Assembly: GCA_017881985.1 (NCBI GenBank)
Contig: JADGQH010000111.1
Coordinates: forward strand, 1 to 9,549
Direction of reading: 5' to 3'
DNA from: Chloroflexota bacterium
Lineage (GTDB): Bacteria > Chloroflexota > Limnocylindria > Limnocylindrales > CSP1-4
DNA: 9,549 bases
The notes beneath the pieces were generated by a model. That model searched no databases, had not been told where the DNA came from, and worked only from the letters and a program-made list of their open reading frames with translations. The translations under genes were made by a program, and so were the position numbers. Below, piece by piece: positions 6,701 through 9,549 of this stretch. Within the stretch, counting starts at the first letter, position 1. Every line of letters begins with the position of its first letter.

Positions 6701-8907
6701 ATGAGGGTGGCGCCGGAATCAGTGAGCCAGAGGCGGTCCACCGCGCCACCCGCCGATCCGAGCGGGTCGAGGGTGACCGGGGCCGCCGCGCCCGTGTCGC
6801 CCGCCCGAAGGTCGCCGGCGCTGACGGCCGTGTCGAGGGTCAGGATGTCGCCCGACGCGGTGCCGACGTAGAGGCGGTGGCCGGTGGCGTCGAGCGCGAC
6901 GGCCCGGGCGCCCGGCAGCACGAACGTCGCCAGGCGCTCGCGGGTCTGCAGGTCGAACACCCGCAGGTCCGCGCCCGTCGCCACGTAGAGGCGGTCGCCG
7001 CCCTGGCGAGCGCCCCCGACGGCCGCCGGGTCGACCCAGCCGGGTTCGGTCGCGACGTCGGCGACCGGTACGCCGAGCGTGCTCGTGGCCGTCACCCGGT
7101 CGTCGCCGAACGCGACGAGCCCGCCGGCGATCGCGTACTTGGCGAGATGCGGGTGGGTGTATTCGTAGATCGCGTGGGGCTGCCCGTAGCGCCAGTCCTG
7201 CAGGAACTCGGCGGCCGTCCGGGCGTGGTAGACCTCGTCGAAGTGCATCCGGGCGGGCTCGCCCAGGCGGAACGTCCGCAGGCAGAGCGACACGACGACC
7301 AGCACGACGATGAACCAGAGGTCGAGACGGTCGAGCGTGCCGCCGCCCTCGCGATGGAGCAGGTGCGAGCGGTCGAAGCTCGCGCGGCTCGCGAGCGAAC
7401 GTGCTCCCCGGGCCGCCCGGCCGAGGCCCGCCGCGAGCGCGAGCCCCCCGGCAGCCGGAAGCGTGTCGAGCTCCGGGACCATCCCAGCGTCCTCGTCGGA
7501 CTCGGCCATCCGGGCGGCGGATGCGTCGGTCTCGGCCGGCGACGGGCGGGCCAGGAACGCGAGGCCCGCCACCAGCCCGCCGGCGTGGAGCACCGCGCTC
7601 GTCGCCACACCGCTCCACGAGCGAACCGCATCTCCGAGCTGGGTCCCGAGCCCTCCGAACGCGAGCAGCATCGGGGCGAGCCCCAGGTTCTCGTAGAACG
7701 GCTTGGTCAGGATGCCGTAGAGGTTCGCCGTGTTCGCCACGGCGAGGACCGCGTACAGGCCCGCCCAGCGTGGGCTCACCGCGAGCAGCACGGCCCCGAG
7801 CGCGAAGAACGGGAAGAGGTAGCGCTCGTGGACGCGCGTCGGCAGGACGAAGAAGGCGATCGCGATCACGGCGAGGGCGACGAGCAGCGTCCGGCGGTCG
7901 TCACGGCGCCAGATCGTGGCGGCGAGGAACGCGATCAGACCGAGGAGCAGACCGCTCCCGACGGCGATGGCGGGAATGCCGAGCACGAGGAAGCCCGCGC
8001 CGCCGTCCGGGCCGGGCGTCGTCAGGTCGCGGATCCAGGTGCCGCTCTGGGCGAGGCCATTCCCGTCCTGCGTGACCAGGGCCCACGGGTTGAACGCGTT
8101 GACGGTCAGCCACGGGTAGCCGGCCGCCGTGTCGAGGATCTGCCGGAACAGCCCCACGATGGTCAGCCCGAACGGCAGGCACAGGAGCTGGGCAGTGGCA
8201 AGCCCGACGAGCGTCGTCGTCACGAGGCGGCGCGGCCCATGGCCGGGCGGCCGTGTGACCAGGTTGCGGCGCAGGATCAGGATCGCTGCGAGCGGGATCA
8301 GGATCCCGAACTGGGGCTTGATGATCGCGGCCACCGTCGTGAGGAGCGCCGCGCGTTCGTCGCGTCCACGCCACAGCTCGCGCACGGCGAGCAGCAGGAC
8401 CAGCGTCCCGACCGAGTCGACCTGGGACCAGATCGCGCTGTCGAACCAGGTGACCGGCACGAACAGGACCACCGCGGCGGCAACCAGCGCCGGGCGGCGG
8501 CGGGCGCCCAGGTCGGACGCGAGCAGGAAGACGGCGACCGCGAGCCCGAGGTCGGCGAGGATCGGGGGCAGCTTCAGCAGGGCGCCCGGCGCAGCGCCGG
8601 GCCCGCCGAACAGCTGCGCGACCAGGCCCAGGCCCCACAGGACATAGAGGTAACCGGGCGTGTAGTCGATGAAGATCGGGCGGTCGTAGATTCCGAACGG
8701 CCCGTTCCTGGCGAGCTCCACTGCCCAGCCGTTGAACGAGTTGACGTCCACCTTGAACCCCGACCCGGGCAGGAGGACGTATGCGATGATGAGCCGAAGG
8801 GCGAGGCCGAGCGCGAGAAGGATGCCGAGCGGGACGGCAACGTCTCGAAGCCGCACCCGGGGCCCCTCGCCGGCCCGCGCCCGCTCGCCCGGTGCGGGGC
8901 CAGCCAA
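3772..8907 (-). CDS. Giant bifunctional GT-C membrane glycosyltransferase: Gpi18-like module fused to a PMT-family module with an inserted beta-propeller
   Basis: About 1,711 residues if translation starts at TTG 8907, chosen because GGAGG lies 9 nt upstream and the hydrophobic sequence begins shortly after; GTG 8856, preceded by GAGGGG, is the alternative (1,694 residues). Residues 20-455 form a polytopic Gpi18/COG5542-like mannosyltransferase. Residues 456-523 are a charged and Ala-rich linker. Residues 524-604 and 1001-1711 form a PMT (GT39)-family module with the catalytic HFDE (D557, E558), THPHLAK (H585-K590), RIAMND (1054-1059), YHNNLRATH (1329-1337) followed by SPWWGWP (1341-1347), and a FYPNWSG...LPSW ending (1620-1644). 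Residues 605-1000 look like a beta-propeller. Both enzyme types use polyprenyl-phosphate sugars on the outer face of the membrane, so the chain could carry out two extracytoplasmic glycosyl transfers. No stop or frameshift interrupts the frame. Donor, acceptor and whether both halves are active are unknown. Usual PMT proteins have about 500 residues. Confidence 0.88.
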   Translation of the reverse strand: MAGPAPGERARAGEGPRVRLRDVAVPLGILLALGLALRLIIAYVLLPGSGFKVDVNSFNGWAVELARNGPFGIYDRPIFIDYTPGYLYVLWGLGLVAQLFGGPGAAPGALLKLPPILADLGLAVAVFLLASDLGARRRPALVAAAVVLFVPVTWFDSAIWSQVDSVGTLVLLLAVRELWRGRDERAALLTTVAAIIKPQFGILIPLAAILILRRNLVTRPPGHGPRRLVTTTLVGLATAQLLCLPFGLTIVGLFRQILDTAAGYPWLTVNAFNPWALVTQDGNGLAQSGTWIRDLTTPGPDGGAGFLVLGIPAIAVGSGLLLGLIAFLAATIWRRDDRRTLLVALAVIAIAFFVLPTRVHERYLFPFFALGAVLLAVSPRWAGLYAVLAVANTANLYGILTKPFYENLGLAPMLLAFGGLGTQLGDAVRSWSGVATSAVLHAGGLVAGLAFLARPSPAETDASAARMAESDEDAGMVPELDTLPAAGGLALAAGLGRAARGARSLASRASFDRSHLLHREGGGTLDRLDLWFIVVLVVVSLCLRTFRLGEPARMHFDEVYHARTAAEFLQDWRYGQPHAIYEYTHPHLAKYAIAGGLVAFGDDRVTATSTLGVPVADVATEPGWVDPAAVGGARQGGDRLYVATGADLRVFDLQTRERLATFVLPGARAVALDATGHRLYVGTASGDILTLDTAVSAGDLRAGDTGAAAPVTLDPLGSAGGAVDRLWLTDSGATLIAATPGDSLVSLDATSGDRLASFSLPGRAEVVDAGTVDALVADPAVVTDPAGAAAELARILGGTAATYEKQLRSSAPRVTITTAIKDQRAQIDAAIAGGSLAGLSVAGVPRVAVADTGGVAFVDPQSGAVTGDIPLAGGATGLVKVDGLDAPMIYAATGKALAAIRLPADGTAPSVDQTVWMPAAISRVTVDDASQIVHALGRTPDGTGWTVYAVEPRGNSVFADARLPFEPASWATDVNIDQPATDRQQLLVFGGDGEAASVDIGQHAFAWRLPGVIAGALMAGLLFLLARILFRRRSVAILAGVFGLLDGMFFVQQRIAMNDTYAALFIVAAVTLFAAIWTGAWKWRGAFWVGMPFVGVLLGLGLASKWVALYAIGAIGLLILVRSALGRVVVVLGLAGVTAVLGYMAVSVPSGDTAGGNLAFLAIMIALTLVAAAVTVLHPIAWTVEEVQIAVAGPAGVGALVALAAIPLQLGTTALALALGCFGLAALAAAGFWLTGRLGFGPLAPPPAPDDPTALLDPPAAAPDGWLRPGWRWGLPIGWAGVSLLAIPAAVYVALYLPWVALGNRLTATFPAGNTGQTLLDLTKSMYDYHNNLRATHAAASPWWGWPLNLKPVWFFQQGFGGSTSGAIYDGGNLVIWWLAIPAIAFVAWQAYRRRSLGLALISIVIAWLWISWARIDRATFEYHFYTTLPFVILGLAYFVAELWHGPSARTWRLARAGAAAALLAPVVMWLGKGPLCAIAGVEKVNAGSPACSASAALPFTLTAQVVGLIGVLVVGGGLLVWQLVRLDRAIRAGADPGDAGAASRRILGTGLVAGASLVAAAVLLPATPLVQTPSVPGEVLSLLLLLVLGPIAWLAWSARSPRRFVVGVVLAAAVVFVAFYPNWSGLPLPNGIFNWYQGLLPSWLYPFQFAVNTDPPFSVAFASPWPVLLFAAVLVSAVIVAYSAWVWRLAIAERLADEAEVPEGSEPAGA
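3775..7338 (-). other. C-terminal PMT (GT39)-family module, split by insertions
   Basis: Residues 524-1711 include the PMT core, interrupted by the propeller at 605-1000. The core starts with a membrane helix (531-543), then the DE catalytic pair (557-558) and the T-H-P-x-L-x-K motif. It resumes at FAWRLPG (1005-1011). Family-typical helices with ASKW follow, then YHNNL and SPWWGWP, and finally the C-terminal four-helix PMT region. Two further expansions are visible. Residues about 1144-1290 add extra hydrophobic helices and a Pro/Asp-rich loop (1240-1270). A loop at 1477-1492 has two cysteines 15 residues apart. In bacteria such as Mycobacterium, Pmt transfers mannose from polyprenyl-phosphate-mannose to Ser/Thr of exported proteins. 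That role is plausible here but not proven. Confidence 0.8.
5908..7095 (-). other. Beta-propeller-like domain inserted into the first extracytoplasmic loop of the PMT module
   Basis: Residues 605-1000 are soluble and rich in Val, Ala, Gly, Asp and Thr, unlike the membrane sequence on both sides. At least seven strand-turn-strand units are visible, of the type D-R-L-Y-V-A-T-G...L-R-V-F-D-L. They lie at 638-662, 677-693, 724-760, 846-871, 887-903, 930-965 and 983-1001. This resembles YVTN/PQQ-type propeller blades. An Ala-rich, probably helical segment (773-832) interrupts the run between the third and fourth units. The domain sits between FGDD (600-603) and FAWRLPG (1005-1011), which are adjacent in ordinary PMT proteins, so it should project outside the membrane next to the active site. 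Blade count and fold type are inferred by eye. Confidence 0.7.
7480..7494 (-). promoter_or_regulatory. Possible internal translation start for the PMT module
   Basis: In the linker between the two modules GAGGA (7490-7494 on the complement) stands 7 nt before an in-frame ATG (7480-7482, residue 476). Initiation there would give a separate PMT-type protein of about 1,236 residues with a short cytoplasmic N-terminus before its first helix. In GC-rich DNA such a match can arise by chance, so this is only a candidate. Confidence 0.3.
7543..8850 (-). other. N-terminal GT-C module, Gpi18/COG5542-like mannosyltransferase
   Basis: Residues 20-455 of the giant protein (numbered from TTG 8907). A first membrane helix (about 25-46) leads into an extracytoplasmic loop with FKVDVNSFNGWA (D54, the position of the GT-C catalytic Asp) and IDYTPGYLYVLW (D81). 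Further motifs are IWSQVDSVGTL (160-169), the counterpart of the family's W-G-Q-x-D; IIKPQFG (195-201), the family's K-P-Q; and THVHERYLFP-like PTRVHERYLFP (356-366), the family's M-H-E-R-Y-L-F-P. About ten membrane helices follow in total. These signatures occur in predicted Gpi18-type integral membrane mannosyltransferases that act on polyprenyl-phosphate sugars. The sugar specificity cannot be deduced. Confidence 0.75.
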
Positions 8908-8916
8908 GGGAAACGG

Positions 8917-8921
8917 CCTCC
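8917..8921 (-). promoter_or_regulatory. Ribosome binding site of the giant gene
   Basis: CCTCC on the + strand is GGAGG on the minus strand, 9 nt before TTG 8907. It supports TTG 8907 over both the later GTG 8856 and any start further upstream, since the frame stays open to 9489 only as antisense of the divergent gene. Confidence 0.6.
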
Positions 8922-8946
8922 GTGATCGAGCGCTGAGGTGGACCGG

Positions 8947-8952
8947 AGTATA
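8947..8952 (-). promoter_or_regulatory. Candidate -10 box for the giant gene
   Basis: TATACT on the minus strand matches TATAAT at five of six bases and is one of very few AT-rich hexamers in this region. It would place transcription start near 8940, giving a leader of about 33 nt that includes the GGAGG. I see no good -35 hexamer at 16-18 bp. On the + strand the same TATA reads TATAGC (8949-8954), close upstream of the divergent gene, so the two promoters may share the core. Confidence 0.35.
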
Positions 8953-8964
8953 GCCGAGGGTTCG

Positions 8965-9549
8965 GTGCCCCTTTCCCGTCGCGCCGCCCCCGTCGTCGCC
9001 GCCCCATCCCGCTCGACGCTCGCCGTCGGGATCGGGCTGGTCGTCGCCTGCTTCGTGCTGTATTCCCTGAGCCGGCCGGCCTGGCAGACGGTCTACAACC
9101 ACTTTGTCTGGCAGGCGGACGCGTTCCTCCACGGCCAGGCCTCCATCAGCTACCCGGTGCCTGCGACGAGCACGTCGCCCGGGAATGACTTCTTCAACGA
9201 CGTGGTCCCGGTGATCGACGCCGCCGGGAACCAGACGGGCCGCGGGATGATCCCGTTCCCGCCCCTTCCGGCCGTGATCCTCCTGCCCTTCGTGGCCGTC
9301 TGGGGGATGGCCACGGACCAGGCGTTGCTGGCCGTGGTGTTCGGCGCCCTGGACGTCGGAGTCGCGTTCTGGCTCCTTGGTCGGGTCCCCATCCGAGCGG
9401 GGCTTCGCGCGGCCCTGACGGTCTTCGTGGGGGCAGGGAGCGTCCTCTGGTATGCCTCGTCGCTGGGAACCACGTGGTTCCTCGCCCACGTCGTCGCCCT
9501 CGGGTTCACCCTCGCCGCGGTCGCGATCGCCCTGGACGCCGACGACCGG
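8965..9549 (+). CDS. Polytopic membrane protein, probable GT-C glycosyltransferase, 3'-truncated
   Basis: A reading frame of 195 codons open to the window edge, so the C-terminus is missing. The start chosen is GTG 8965, with GAGGG 4 nt upstream and a basic N-terminus (SRR) before the first helix; GTG 8938 in the same frame is an alternative. Residues 19-35 form a first membrane helix. A loop of about 65 residues follows with NHFVWQADAFLHGQ (45-58), an Asp-containing segment, and then FPPLPAVILLPF (98-109). Three or four more helices occupy 101-190. A single helix, a long outward loop with an acidic residue, then a P-P-x-x-P before closely packed helices is the usual opening of GT-C enzymes (GT39/ArnT/PMT-like). 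The exact family is not recognised. It is divergent from the giant gene, with 57 bp between starts, and may belong to the same envelope-glycan function. Confidence 0.75.
   Translation, partial: MPLSRRAAPVVAAPSRSTLAVGIGLVVACFVLYSLSRPAWQTVYNHFVWQADAFLHGQASISYPVPATSTSPGNDFFNDVVPVIDAAGNQTGRGMIPFPPLPAVILLPFVAVWGMATDQALLAVVFGALDVGVAFWLLGRVPIRAGLRAALTVFVGAGSVLWYASSLGTTWFLAHVVALGFTLAAVAIALDADDR

Noticed and set aside
4897..8925. A 1,342-codon open frame on the + strand opposite the giant gene
   Set aside because: Its product is almost entirely Arg, Asp, Glu, His, Gly and Gln with no domain, which is the typical antisense shadow of GC-rich coding DNA. The minus-strand frame has clear enzyme motifs and membrane helices.
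8908..9489. Extension of the giant minus-strand frame upstream to 9489
   Set aside because: The extra residues are charged low-complexity sequence antisense to a + strand frame that encodes membrane helices, and a good ribosome binding site lies just before TTG 8907.
1..9549. CRISPR arrays, tRNA/rRNA genes, insertion sequences, direct repeats
   Set aside because: No regularly spaced repeats, no cloverleaf or rRNA-like stretches, no transposase motifs or terminal inverted repeats were seen; the window is almost fully covered by coding sequence.

Overview
The window is a gene-dense, very GC-rich stretch of a bacterial chromosome, with strong G/C bias at third codon positions and frequent GTG/TTG starts. 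It holds six protein genes, no RNA genes, no mobile elements and no gap longer than about 60 bases. A PimA-like glycosyltransferase, two PatA/LpxL-family acyltransferases and PMT-type membrane glycosyltransferases point to an Actinobacteria-like cell envelope or a high-GC Chloroflexota lineage such as Limnocylindria. There is no taxonomic marker here, so this placement is only an inference.

Left part (1-3752, + strand): a tight four-gene operon that begins upstream of the window. Two tandem, divergent lysophospholipid-type acyltransferases are followed by a PHP-domain metallo-phosphoesterase and a GT4 glycosyltransferase close to phosphatidylinositol mannosyltransferase (PimA). All three junctions overlap (8, 4 and 4 nt), so translation is probably coupled. 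The acyltransferase plus PimA-like pairing recalls the mycobacterial pgsA-patA-pimA locus, so the operon probably makes an acylated, glycosylated phospholipid (PIM-like) at the inner face of the membrane.

Middle (3772-8907, - strand): one uninterrupted reading frame of about 1,711 codons that converges on the operon, with stop codons 19 bp apart. It reads as two complete polytopic GT-C glycosyltransferases in one chain. The N-terminal third is a Gpi18/COG5542-like mannosyltransferase. The rest is a PMT (GT39)-family protein mannosyltransferase whose first extracytoplasmic loop is split by about 395 residues that look like a beta-propeller. The insertion falls inside the otherwise contiguous PMT stretch that runs from the HPxLxK motif through Phe-Gly-Asp to Trp-Arg-Leu-Pro-Gly. 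This is the most unusual object in the window.

Right end (8965-9549, + strand): the start of another multi-pass membrane protein, probably also GT-C type, transcribed divergently from the giant gene across a 57-bp gap that holds a good ribosome binding site and a candidate -10 box for the giant gene. The gene runs off the window.

Together the region looks like an envelope-glycoconjugate locus: cytoplasmic lipid acylation and glycosylation on one side, and extracytoplasmic, polyprenyl-phosphate-sugar-dependent glycosylation on the other.
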